Shown: in pieces, positions 7,789-16,700 of the stretch
How the letters are laid out: each line of letters opens with the position of its first letter
Position numbering within the stretch: position 1 is the first letter of the stretch
Assembly (NCBI RefSeq): GCF_029269745.1
Contig: NZ_JARJHT010000003.1
Location: 310,001-374,000 of the forward strand
Direction of reading: 5' to 3'
DNA: 64,000 nucleotides
Origin: Polluticoccus soli
GTDB lineage: Bacteria; Bacteroidota; Bacteroidia; Chitinophagales; Chitinophagaceae
Notes under the pieces: generated by a model
The model's input: only the letters and a program-made list of their open reading frames with translations
What the model was told of the DNA's origin: nothing
The model's database searches: none
Made by a program: the position numbers and the translations under genes

Positions 7789-7839
7789 GGGCGAGAAAAG
7801 ATTCGAAGTGCAGACCAGGTTCAGATGATGACAGAAGTT

Positions 7840-8019
7840 CTAATACAACCCCTTCATATTCTTAACTATCAATAGAAAAACGATCATCAGCGCAAACAAC
7901 CCTAACCCAATGTAGATCTGACGATAATTACGGGTAAGCGCCCCACGAATGATCAGGATACCACCGCCAAAAAACATGGCCATGAAAAGAATAAGTACAA
8001 ACAGAATACGCAGATCCAT
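7840..8019 (-). CDS. Small two-helix membrane protein, 59 aa
   Basis: The ATG at 8019 (MDLRILFVLILFMAMFF) is preferred over an upstream in-frame TTG at 8052. Two hydrophobic helices at about residues 3-23 and 36-53 are joined by a basic loop (RGALTRNYRQ). It lies 39 bp downstream of the transglutaminase-like gene on the same strand and may be cotranscribed. Function unknown. Confidence 0.6.
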   Translation of the reverse strand: MDLRILFVLILFMAMFFGGGILIIRGALTRNYRQIYIGLGLFALMIVFLLIVKNMKGLY

Positions 8020-8058
8020 TACGCCCGCGAAGGTACGCACTGCGACAGACAAGAACAG

Positions 8059-9264
8059 CTATTTTTTGCCGGGAATATATTCGAACGCCACCTGGTAGGC
8101 CACATTGCGGAACTCAGGAGCCACATGCCCTACCCGCTGGTTGTGCAGCTGCGGTGTAGGTTCGCAAAGAGAGTAGGTGTTGCCGTTGTACTCAATGGTC
8201 TCGCCGGTAGGCTTATCGAAACCAACAGCAATGGTGATGTGTGTAGGATACAGCACTGCTATCATCGGCAGGTCGTACACCTCTTTTACCAGGTAGTAGA
8301 ACAAAGCAGCACGGTCGTCGCAGTCGCTGTACTCATGCAGCAAGGTCTGCTCTGGCGACATGCGCTTCTCCTTGCCAAACACCTTATTGTCATCCTCGTA
8401 CAAAAATGCATTGCGGGTGAACTGCATGAGGTAGTCTACACCCTTCACCTGCTTCATGTTCTTCACCTGCTCCTTCAGCAGCGGTATCAGCGAGCTATAG
8501 GTCTCCTTACTGAGCGGTATGTTGAAGTACGACTCATAATCTACCACAGGGTAGTTGGTGAACATGGTCTTCACCTCGGAATTCACGCGCACCTCGAAAT
8601 GGTAGTGCCTGTTGTTGTAACTGAACTCAAGGTTCTTGGTAGTGTACTCCGCAGCTGTGAAATCGGGCATCTGCGTGATACGGTAAGAGAAGGCCGTTGT
8701 GGCTCCAGGAACATCTACCGTTACCGGTACTACAGGATACTTCTCAATATCGATGGCCACATAGTCGTGTATGTTGAGGCATACATACTGGCGGCCCTCG
8801 CTCATATAATATGGTATGTTGTAAATGTTGTCGTTGCTGAGCACATAGAACAGCAGCCGGTTGTCGGCAATACCCAGGCGTGCGTCATAACCGCTCTTGC
8901 TAAGCAGGAACCATTTGTACAGTGTATAGCGCTCGTAGTTATCTGCCTTCGGACTGATCTGCTGTGCCGTTTTGCGAATGAGCTGGTAGTATATCCAGTC
9001 GTTCAGCTTGTGGCTGTCGCGAAAGGCAGTGATGGCTGATATGGTTGGCTGGTAGTTGCCGGCAGCCAGTTCAGTATAGAAAGCCTGCACACGTTCCTGC
9101 GTAGGCACCTTGTCGAAGGAGCGGATAATGGAGGCATCGACAGGAACAGAAACGGTATCGCCACAAAACTCGAACTTCAGGTTTTGAATCCGCTCGCGGG
9201 CTGCAGCCGTTTTCGACACCACCCCCAAAAACACAAGCACCAATATTGTTATCGTACACCTCAT
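8059..9264 (-). CDS. Exported transglutaminase-like protein
   Basis: A 401-residue protein with an N-terminal hydrophobic export signal. The C-terminal part carries a transglutaminase-type core: Cys315 in EYSDCDDRAALF, His342 in YPTHITIAV and an acidic residue at Glu368 in SLCEPTP where Asp is more usual. About 280 residues precede the core and look like a periplasmic helical and beta domain. Family members act as proteases, peptide cyclases or crosslinkers; no substrate can be assigned. The catalytic triad appears intact apart from the Asp-to-Glu change. Confidence 0.8.
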   Translation of the reverse strand: MRCTITILVLVFLGVVSKTAAARERIQNLKFEFCGDTVSVPVDASIIRSFDKVPTQERVQAFYTELAAGNYQPTISAITAFRDSHKLNDWIYYQLIRKTAQQISPKADNYERYTLYKWFLLSKSGYDARLGIADNRLLFYVLSNDNIYNIPYYMSEGRQYVCLNIHDYVAIDIEKYPVVPVTVDVPGATTAFSYRITQMPDFTAAEYTTKNLEFSYNNRHYHFEVRVNSEVKTMFTNYPVVDYESYFNIPLSKETYSSLIPLLKEQVKNMKQVKGVDYLMQFTRNAFLYEDDNKVFGKEKRMSPEQTLLHEYSDCDDRAALFYYLVKEVYDLPMIAVLYPTHITIAVGFDKPTGETIEYNGNTYSLCEPTPQLHNQRVGHVAPEFRNVAYQVAFEYIPGKK

Positions 9265-9396
9265 GGCTTTGATACCTCCGAACTGAAGTTACGGAAACTT
9301 AACAATTAGGTAATATTATTTTTTTGACAAAGTCGTGAATTGTACAGTAGGTGGGGCTGGGGGATTGTCGTAAATTAGGGATATGAAATTGTGAGT

Positions 9397-9942
9397 ATGA
9401 ACCGCCAGATCCTTCACCTAGTATTCTTAGTATGGATGTGCTTGTTATCTTCCGCTTGCAAAAATCCATACAGCGACATCTCGTTGACACCAGACGAAAG
9501 TGGAATACCGCCCAAGACAGCCACGGGCGAAGACATAATGGTATGCATGATCAACGCCAACACGGACCTTGAAATATACCGCGAGCAAAGCGAGTTCCTG
9601 TTTAGTAGCGACGACATATGGGCCGACAGGCTGTACACCAGCAACATTCCCGTCATCAAGATCGCAGCGAGGCAGCGGCCCAAAGACGATCCCTCGCGTG
9701 AGACACACGTTAGCCTTAGCATGCGCATAGAAGACCCGCAGGTCAACGTGGCCTATGGCGTATACGCCACTTACGCAGGCCCCCGCGGCAGCTACATAGC
9801 CGATAATACCACCGCTATACTCCGCTTCTCCCGCATCGATAGTGTGGTAGCTTCCGGAGAATTCAGCTTCATCGGGATCAGTAACACCAGCGACTCATTG
9901 CGCATTAGCGGGTACTTCGATATCCCGTTCCTGGTTAAATAA
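9397..9942 (+). CDS. Lipoprotein, tandem paralog 1
   Basis: A 181-residue lipoprotein from the ATG at 9397 (an in-frame GTG lies 6 bp earlier); MNRQILHLVFLVWMCLLSSAC ends in lipobox LSSAC. Conserved blocks shared with the next two genes are IPPKTATGEDIMVCMIN, NVAYGVYATY, ILRFSRIDSVVASGEFSF and SGYFDIPF. The protein is beta-rich and has no recognised enzyme motif. It is first of three tandem copies, and a palindromic repeat separates it from the second. Confidence 0.75.
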   Translation: MNRQILHLVFLVWMCLLSSACKNPYSDISLTPDESGIPPKTATGEDIMVCMINANTDLEIYREQSEFLFSSDDIWADRLYTSNIPVIKIAARQRPKDDPSRETHVSLSMRIEDPQVNVAYGVYATYAGPRGSYIADNTTAILRFSRIDSVVASGEFSFIGISNTSDSLRISGYFDIPFLVK

Positions 9943-9947
9943 CTACT

Positions 9948-9995
9948 GGCCTGAGCGTCCCACTCAGACCTACGACTATTAAAGCGTCCGCTTTT
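9948..9995. repeat. Palindromic repeat class 2, copy 1
   Basis: GGCCTGAGCG-TCC-CACTCAGACC forms an imperfect hairpin, followed 10 bp on by AAAGCGTCCGCTTT, a second small dyad. The two-part design (large dyad, spacer, AAGCGTCCGCTT) recurs at 11171, 35106, 42369, 44891 and 46293, with a related copy at 39532. Confidence 0.75.
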
Positions 9996-10034
9996 GACCA
10001 CCAGCACTTTAACCAAAAGTGCTAAATTAGCGCC

Positions 10035-10559
10035 ATGAGGTTCCGTCTCCGCCAAGTGTTGCTGCTATTGCTCCCTGTTTTCTTGTCATCTTGTAATGTT
10101 GGTGAATCTACCACCCCCGAAACTACCCCCACCTACCCCGCCAGGACCCGCGATGGCAAGGACTTCATGGTATGCATAGTGAAAACGGACCTAAAAAACG
10201 AAGGACTTCGCGAGAAACGCGGAATGTTGTTCAATGGCGAAGAAGTAGAAGCCACCTATGTGCCCTCCTCTCACAAGATCCTGTTATCGGCACAGCGGGA
10301 TATCGAGTATGACCTTGAAACAGAAATTGAACTCGTGGTAAATGTGCAAAACCCAAAGCCCAATGTGGCCTATAATGTATATGCCGATTACAATGGTTGG
10401 GGCGAGACCTTTGTTGCCGATCAAAGCCGGTCAACCATACGCTTCTCCCGCATCGACACCCTGGTAGCCGCCGGCGAATTCGCCTTTACAGCCGTCGACA
10501 TGGCAAAATCCGATACCGTTCGTTTGGTAGGGTATTTCGATATTCCGTTTAGCAAGTAG
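10035..10559 (+). CDS. Lipoprotein, tandem paralog 2
   Basis: A 174-residue lipoprotein (signal MRFRLRQVLLLLLPVFLSSC, lipobox LSSC). Shares TRDGKDFMVCIV, NVAYNVYADY, IRFSRIDTLVAAGEFAF and GYFDIPF with its neighbours. It starts 92 bp after paralog 1, with a palindromic repeat in the gap. Function unknown; the beta-rich fold and ending resemble many small bacteroidal lipoproteins. Confidence 0.75.
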   Translation: MRFRLRQVLLLLLPVFLSSCNVGESTTPETTPTYPARTRDGKDFMVCIVKTDLKNEGLREKRGMLFNGEEVEATYVPSSHKILLSAQRDIEYDLETEIELVVNVQNPKPNVAYNVYADYNGWGETFVADQSRSTIRFSRIDTLVAAGEFAFTAVDMAKSDTVRLVGYFDIPFSK

Positions 10560-10592
10560 TAACCCCAATCTCAAAAACAGTAAATTAGCAGT

Positions 10593-11162
10593 ATGAGGTG
10601 CGCACCCTTATACCTTCTATTGCTGTGTTTATTGTCGTCGTGCCAGGGCAACACCGAGTGGGGAGCTGTTCCTGAAGACAAAAGTATTCCTCCAAGAACT
10701 CAGGGCGGTGCCGATATATTGGTAGCCAGGTTAGACAAACAGGCCTTCAATCCCGAAGTATATCGTGAAGTGGTCTCGGGACTATTTGATGATGAGGACG
10801 TGATCCTGCGCCGCAGTAAATTCATATTGCCGGGCAACGGGGACAGCATGGGCTACATGATATTGACAGACCGCCACCCAGGAGGTTCAATATCTACATC
10901 TATCCTGATGGAACTGAGAGTGGATAAACCGGAACTGAATACAGCTTACAGATTGGCGCCAGAATCAAGATATACTGTACATAGCATTTCTGCCCCAACA
11001 AAACAATACATGGTAGATACCAATGCATCAATGATCCGGTTCTTGCGTTTGGACGACACGATCGCAGCAGGTGAATTTGCCTTCATAGCCATTGAACTGA
11101 CAAAAGAAACCGATACCGTACGCATGGTTGGCTACTTCGATATTCCATTTAGCGAGTTGTAA
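10593..11162 (+). CDS. Lipoprotein, tandem paralog 3
   Basis: A 189-residue lipoprotein (MRCAPLYLLLLCLLSSC). Contains IPPRTQGGADILVARLD, IRFLRLDDTIAAGEFAFIA and VGYFDIPFSEL, matching paralogs 1 and 2. It follows paralog 2 after only 33 bp, so the two are probably cotranscribed. A palindromic repeat follows its stop. Function unknown. Confidence 0.75.
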   Translation: MRCAPLYLLLLCLLSSCQGNTEWGAVPEDKSIPPRTQGGADILVARLDKQAFNPEVYREVVSGLFDDEDVILRRSKFILPGNGDSMGYMILTDRHPGGSISTSILMELRVDKPELNTAYRLAPESRYTVHSISAPTKQYMVDTNASMIRFLRLDDTIAAGEFAFIAIELTKETDTVRMVGYFDIPFSEL

Positions 11163-11170
11163 CCCTAATA

Positions 11171-11220
11171 CTGGTCTGAGCGTCCCGCTCAGACCCATCA
11201 TAACCAAAGCGTCCGCTTTC
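11171..11220. repeat. Palindromic repeat class 2, copy 2
   Basis: GGTCTGAGCG (11173-11182), TCC, CGCTCAGACC (11186-11195) is a perfect 10-bp stem; AAAGCGTCCGCTTT follows at 11206-11219. One of seven copies in the window. Confidence 0.85.
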
Positions 11221-11348
11221 CCCCTCAAATAATATGCACTGTCATTTTCCCGTTAACAAGGGAAAGTATTATATTACAACGACCGTTTCGGCACAGCGTT
11301 TGTGCCACCTGGTTGGTTGGTTGACCATAAAACCATTTGCCTATAACT

Positions 11349-12158
11349 ATGCGACTACGTTTGTTTCTTCCTGTTGCCTGCCTGGCTGCTATGCTCGGCG
11401 CCTGCGACAATGACAACAACCCAATGCTGGTGCCCAAGGGCTCACCCAGCTTTTTCAGGAACGACCTGAACCAAACTTCCTATGTCAACATACTGTACAC
11501 GCCCAACCAGCCCGGTATCAACTTCACCAAGCTATCGCTACTGCGGCAGATAACCGTACCCGCCGGCGCCACAGTGCCATTGGGCGACTCGCTGCTGCAG
11601 ACAGACAAACCTTATATACTGGACTGGCACAGTGCCGACTATACCTATAGCAACTTCCTGCTGCGCCTGCCGCAGAGCTACAAACCATTCAACTACTACC
11701 CGCTGCAAAGCGATAGCACAGTGATACTGAATGGCAAAGCCAGTCCCGCGCGACTGTATTGCGTTGGCATCGATGGCAAGGCCACTCACTGGAAATCGGT
11801 TGGCGCCTACAATGCTAATGGCGTTTCGGTATGGGATACGTTGAAAGGCAGGAAACACCACTCAGTGTACATGGACCTGATGGGCCTGTATATCGATACG
11901 ATGCGTACAGACCCGGCATTCCCGCCAACTAAAGGCGATGTGATGCAAACTAACTTTTATGTATCAGACAGCTCCAGGCTGCTAATAAATGCCAACGGCT
12001 GGGTACTGACCAACGACCTGCATCCGCAGGCACCCAGGTCCACAACATCTACCGACACGCTGTACATGATGCACATGATACCTGACGGAAAGGGCAAGTG
12101 GATGTTCGAGCCACCGTATATCGAGTTAGTAAAAACCCAGACTATCCCGTTAAAATAA
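11349..12158 (+). CDS. Lipoprotein of unknown function, 269 aa
   Basis: The ATG at 11349 opens MRLRLFLPVACLAAMLGAC, a signal peptide with lipobox MLGAC; the longer frame begins at a TTG and adds only four residues. The body is beta-rich and aromatic (YILDWHSADYTYSNFLLRLP). It may be a distant relative of the lipoprotein at 4203-5057. The beta-barrel gene follows after 7 bp, so the two form an operon, possibly an outer-membrane pair. Confidence 0.75.
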   Translation: MRLRLFLPVACLAAMLGACDNDNNPMLVPKGSPSFFRNDLNQTSYVNILYTPNQPGINFTKLSLLRQITVPAGATVPLGDSLLQTDKPYILDWHSADYTYSNFLLRLPQSYKPFNYYPLQSDSTVILNGKASPARLYCVGIDGKATHWKSVGAYNANGVSVWDTLKGRKHHSVYMDLMGLYIDTMRTDPAFPPTKGDVMQTNFYVSDSSRLLINANGWVLTNDLHPQAPRSTTSTDTLYMMHMIPDGKGKWMFEPPYIELVKTQTIPLK

Positions 12159-12165
12159 GTTCACT

Positions 12166-12924
12166 ATGCGACTGCTACCCATCATACTGATCATATTAGC
12201 TCCCGTCATTTCCCGAGGCCAGGCATTCTGGTTTGGCGCACGCGGCGGTGCGCTGTTCAACAACGCTCCTTCGGGCATCCCCGACGACTATTTTAAGAAT
12301 GTAGAAGGCGGTACAGGCTGGCTGGCCGGCGCTACTGCATCTGTTGAGATAAAGCCATGGTTGCAGATAGGCATTGGTTTCGACCGCGTGGAGCGCAACT
12401 TTAGTTACGAGTCGCCACTGAGGTTCAAAAGCGGCGATGCCATCTACAGCAATCGCTACGAGGCTAACAGCCGCGCAACATCAGGATACGTGTTTGCCAA
12501 TTATCGCTACGCGATGAAACGTTCGTTCGCTTATGCCGGGCTGCACTTTGGCGACTACCAGGCGCTAGGCGACCCCATCACTGCCTACCGTTCCGACAAG
12601 CCAGACAGTGGTTTCCATGCGGGTTCCAGCGGATTTTCTCCCGGTCCGTTTATGGGTGCGCAGGCTGGCTATGGCTACTGCCTTGGTAGCAGCTGGTACC
12701 TACAGGCAGAAGTAGCAGCACGCTACAGGCCACAAGCTGGCATGTTTGTTTTGACCGAAAATGCAAAGGGCCAGATAGACCATGTAGGCCGCAATACCTC
12801 GTTCATGTATTATCCTGTGGTGCTGTCCATCAACTACAGGCTCCACACCGGACGCCATAAACCTATCGACATACCTAAGGCCGAAACACCTGAAGAAGAA
12901 CCAGAAACGAAAGAAGAGCAATAA
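12166..12924 (+). CDS. Outer-membrane beta-barrel protein
   Basis: A 252-residue exported protein (MRLLPIILIILAPVISRGQA). Alternating strands with aromatic girdles (FWFGARGGALF, WLQIGIGFDRVERNF, SGYVFANYRYAM, YYPVVLSINYRL) indicate an 8-10 strand barrel of the OMP b-barrel type. It ends in a charged periplasmic tail (PKAETPEEEPETKEEQ), so the last strand is not at the C-terminus. It is 7 bp from the upstream lipoprotein gene. Transport or scaffold role unknown. Confidence 0.75.
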   Translation: MRLLPIILIILAPVISRGQAFWFGARGGALFNNAPSGIPDDYFKNVEGGTGWLAGATASVEIKPWLQIGIGFDRVERNFSYESPLRFKSGDAIYSNRYEANSRATSGYVFANYRYAMKRSFAYAGLHFGDYQALGDPITAYRSDKPDSGFHAGSSGFSPGPFMGAQAGYGYCLGSSWYLQAEVAARYRPQAGMFVLTENAKGQIDHVGRNTSFMYYPVVLSINYRLHTGRHKPIDIPKAETPEEEPETKEEQ

Positions 12925-12937
12925 CTTACAACCAATT

Positions 12938-13207
12938 ATGAGAAATGTTTTGTTGATAGTACTGGTAACTGTTTCGCTGGCAGCGTGTAAGAAAGAATAT
13001 TGCTGGCAGTGCGAAACCGATATCACCACGATGGTGGTCACGTCAAACCACGATACTACACGCATCTACGATTCCAAATCAGACCTGCTTTGCAACCGCA
13101 CTGAAAAACAGATAAAAAACGAGGAAGAAAAGAACAGCTCTGAAACGGTGACCCAGGACGCGGGCCAAAGCATCTATAAGAAATTCAAAATGACCTGTAA
13201 GAAGTAA
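12938..13207 (+). CDS. Small CW-x-C lipoprotein, paralog 1
   Basis: An 89-residue lipoprotein, MRNVLLIVLVTVSLAAC, then KKEYCWQCETD and two further Cys near residues 52 and 87. It starts 13 bp after the beta-barrel gene. The neighbour at 13247 shares the start MRNVLL and the YCW-x-CE motif. The four conserved Cys outside the lipobox could form two disulfides in the periplasm. No known family. Confidence 0.7.
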   Translation: MRNVLLIVLVTVSLAACKKEYCWQCETDITTMVVTSNHDTTRIYDSKSDLLCNRTEKQIKNEEEKNSSETVTQDAGQSIYKKFKMTCKK

Positions 13208-13246
13208 TATTAGCTGATAAGAGAGGGATCAGACAATATTCAACCC

Positions 13247-13519
13247 ATGCGGAACGTTCTCTTACTCATAACCGCTACGCTGCTATTGACAGCCTGCGAG
13301 AAAAAATACTGCTGGAACTGTGAGCTGAGAACGACCACGCTTCTCATTTCGAACAAGAACGACACGGTACTGACGACCCAGGCACAGACCGAGGAAGTTT
13401 GCCACAAGAGTGAGCGTGAGATAAACATCGTGCAGAACGAACGCACCTACCAAAAGGAAACCGAAGACCAGGGCATTAAGACGCGCAAGCTCTATATGTA
13501 CAGCTGCAACAAACAGTGA
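13247..13519 (+). CDS. Small CW-x-C lipoprotein, paralog 2
   Basis: A 90-residue lipoprotein (MRNVLLLITATLLLTAC) with KKYCWNCEL after the anchor, a Cys at about residue 52 and CNK at the end, the same Cys layout as paralog 1. It is 39 bp downstream of it and is followed by a strong terminator, so it closes the operon begun at 11349. Function unknown. Confidence 0.7.
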   Translation: MRNVLLLITATLLLTACEKKYCWNCELRTTTLLISNKNDTVLTTQAQTEEVCHKSEREINIVQNERTYQKETEDQGIKTRKLYMYSCNKQ

Positions 13520-13545
13520 CCTAAAAACTACTTCTATAATTGACG

Positions 13546-13580
13546 AAAACCGGCAGGCAGTACGCCTGCCGGTTTTGTTT
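13546..13580 (+). terminator. Intrinsic terminator
   Basis: AAAACCGGCAGGC (13546-13558) and GCCTGCCGGTTTT (13564-13576) around a 5-base loop, followed by GTTTTT. Ends the 11349-13519 lipoprotein and barrel operon. Confidence 0.9.
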
Positions 13581-13793
13581 TTCCTACCCAACCTACAGGC
13601 CACCCAAGGACTTCCCATAAGACTTCTTCTACCTCCAAATGGTGGCACTAACCGTTTTGTTATCAGCTCGTTAACGGATGTTATCACTTAGGCTTTTCAC
13701 GGGCAAATTGCCAATTTCGCGCACCGAATTTGCGTAATATTATTACGCACCCACATATTTAAACTCCTTAATAACACAAATACCAAGACGAAA

Positions 13794-16700
13794 ATGAGAT
13801 CCCTTTACAAACTCTTGCTGGCAACATTCATTGCCTCACTATCGATGTTTGCCCCGCCGGCAAATGCACAGACCTATTGCCCGGGTGCAAACTTCTCAGG
13901 CAATATCCTGGCGGGCTCGTTACTTACTGACGGCGACTATACTACGGCAGGCAGTATGACAACCAATGGAGGACAGGTAACGTTCACCTGGAGTAATAGA
14001 GTAGTAATAAGCAAGGTTGCTTTCCACTATGGCAGCGTGCCGATGACCGGCTGCAACGTAGACTACTGGAATGGTTCTTCGTGGGTCAATATCACCCATG
14101 TTACCGCTTCCAACACAACGGCCGATTCCGTTAGTTTCACCCCTGTCACAACTACTCAGCTCAGGTTCAGTAGTGTAACCGGAGCATCGGCCCCTAACTT
14201 CAAAGAGTTACGACCGTTCTCGCCTATATACGGCATCGATCCTACTACTTGTGGCGGCGTGGGTAGCATGAAGTTCCCCGGACTTAGCCCCAACACCAGT
14301 TATAGCGTGCACTTTACCGGCGATGCCTCAGGCTCTCCGCAGTTTATATCGACCGATGCCAGCGGTGTGCTGACCATCGTGAGCAACCCCGGCATCAACA
14401 GCAATCTGACGGCAGGAACCTATTCAAACTTCTATTGTTTCGACGGTCCTTCTGATCCCATTACTTTTTCAGGAAATGTTGTTTTAAGTAATCCTCCTGC
14501 GCCAATAGCATACACGGTATCTGGAAGCGGCTCCTATTGCTCCAGCGGTTCGGGACTAGCGGTGTTTCTGTCCAACTCTCAAACCGGCGTCAATTACCAA
14601 CTGAAGTTAGATGGCGTTAATACAGGTTCTGCAGTGGCAGGTTCTACCGGTAACTTCATCAACTTTGGCCTCAAAACAGCTGGTGTTTACACCGTTGTAG
14701 CCACCGATGCGACAACCACTTGCTCGGCCAGCATGACCAGCAGTGCGACTATAACCGCCAATCCATCGCCTACTATTACACTGGGTGCAGATCCAACTGT
14801 CATACAAGGCAACACCAACGCACAGCTCTTTTATTCAGCTACTACTGGTAGTCCAACCGCGTATTCTATTACATGGTCGGCAGCCGGGCTAGCCGCGGGT
14901 TTCACAAATGTCCCTTACGGCACTTCGCTCACGTCTACATCTCTCAACATAGCAATTCCGGCAGCCGCACCTGTGGGCAGCTATACCGGTACCATGCGCG
15001 TGGCGAATGGCAGCTGCGAGAGCGCCGACCAGAATTTTACCATTAACATCGTCGCCAACTCGATCCCATCGTTTATCAGCGGCGCTACTACAACTTTGGC
15101 GGTATGTAAAGATGCCGGTCCTACAAGCATCGGCAGCCAACTAGCGGTGAATGACCTGAATACCGCGCAGTCGCTATATTTTTCATTCCCATCTCTGCCC
15201 GCCCATGGTGGTTTAGGCGCCTCAATTTACGGCACCGCGACAAACGGAGGCATTCTTACGCCAGCCTTTATCGAGTATACACCCACACCAGGCTATACTG
15301 GTCCAGATGCATTTACTGTAGTAGTAAACGACGGTCTGGCTACGGATACCATAACAGTAAACGTTACAGTCAATAACTCACCAACAGCTTTCAACGTGAT
15401 TGGCGGAGGCGCCTATTGCGCCGGTGGTTCTGGTGTTGTTGTAGGTTTGTCTAACTCTACTACCGACGTTAGCTACCAACTGAAAGTAGACGGCCTGGAT
15501 GTTGGCAGCCCTGTTGCCGGCTCCACCGGTCTTGGTATCAACTTCGGCCCAAAAACTGCGGCGGGTAACTATACGGTTGTAGCTACTAATAATACCACGA
15601 ATTGCACGGCAACTATGACCGGCAGTGTGAACGTAACCGTAAATCCTGTGCCAACCATTACACTCGGCACAAGCCCTACTATAAATGGAGGAACCACAGC
15701 CAATCTTCCTTATACTGCAACAACAGGCTCGCCTACTACTTATACTATAACTTACGATGCTACTGCGCTGGGCGCAGGCTTTGCAAACGTAAGCGCTACG
15801 TCCCTGCCTTCATCTCCTATAACGCTTACATTACCTACGCCTGTAGCTGCTGCTACCTATAACGGTAACATCCGCGTAAGCGACGGAACATGTCAAAGCA
15901 CTTTAGTGCCCTTTAGCGTTACCGTAACCAACAGCGCACCATCATTTACAGGCGGTGCCACACAAACACTTCTCGCCTGCCAGGATCTACCCAATTATAT
16001 CATGAATTCGCAGATGAGGGTAGATGATGCAGACGCTGGTCAAACGCTGACATGGAGTGTGGTTTCTGCTCCTGCACATGGTACTGCAAATGCAACCTAC
16101 ACCACTACGTCTACGGGATCTACCATTACGCCTACCGGGCTGACATATACACCTGATGCCGGGTATTCAGGCAGCGACGTGTTCACCGTTCAAGTATCAG
16201 ACGGCACAGCCACGGCCACAACTACCATCAATGTAACTGTAAGGCCGGCACCTGCCGCAGACCCTGTTTCTGACCAGACAGTGTGCAACAACAGCGCTAC
16301 TACTGCTATAACATTCAGCAACCCACTGGGAGCCGCTACCTATTTCTGGGCAGCATCTCCCGCTATCGGCCTGGCTGCCAACGGCACAGGCAATATACCT
16401 TCATTTACAGCAACCAACACAGGCACCACGCCGGTTACAGGTTTTATGGCGGTAACACCGCTTTACGGCAATGGATGTTCTGGCTTGAGTAGATCATTTA
16501 AGATCATAGTTAACCCGACGCCTACTGTAAACGCAGTATCTAACCAGACACTGTGCCACATGGCTACTACTACTGCTGTTAACTTCAGCGGTGCAGTGAG
16601 CGGCACTACCTACAACTGGACCAACAGCAACAACTTTATCAGCCTGGCGCCTGTGGGCACTGGTAATATCAATGCATTTACCATTACCAATACAGCAAGC

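Larger units (their letters stand above)
7316..7839. other. Intergenic region with degenerate repeats and a hairpin
   Basis: No convincing gene in 524 bp. Bases 7428-7600 contain three degenerate copies of a repeat of about 52 bp built on CATATATCTATTTAACAC (7461 and 7513) and CAACACCCAACCCTT-like blocks. Further right is a perfect hairpin (7755-7788). Open frames here are low-complexity Lys/Ser-rich products of the hairpin sequence. Confidence 0.55.

Noticed and set aside
7579-7865. Overlapping open frames on both strands (Lys/Ser-rich products)
   Set aside because: They are translations of the AT-rich perfect hairpin at 7755-7788 and have no protein-like features.
8125-9039. 304-codon plus-strand frame with a His/Val/Leu-rich product
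   Set aside because: Antisense shadow of the transglutaminase-like gene, which has signal peptide and catalytic motif.
9299-9490. Minus-strand frame upstream of the first tandem lipoprotein
   Set aside because: Spans the promoter and signal-peptide region of the plus-strand lipoprotein gene and has no protein features.
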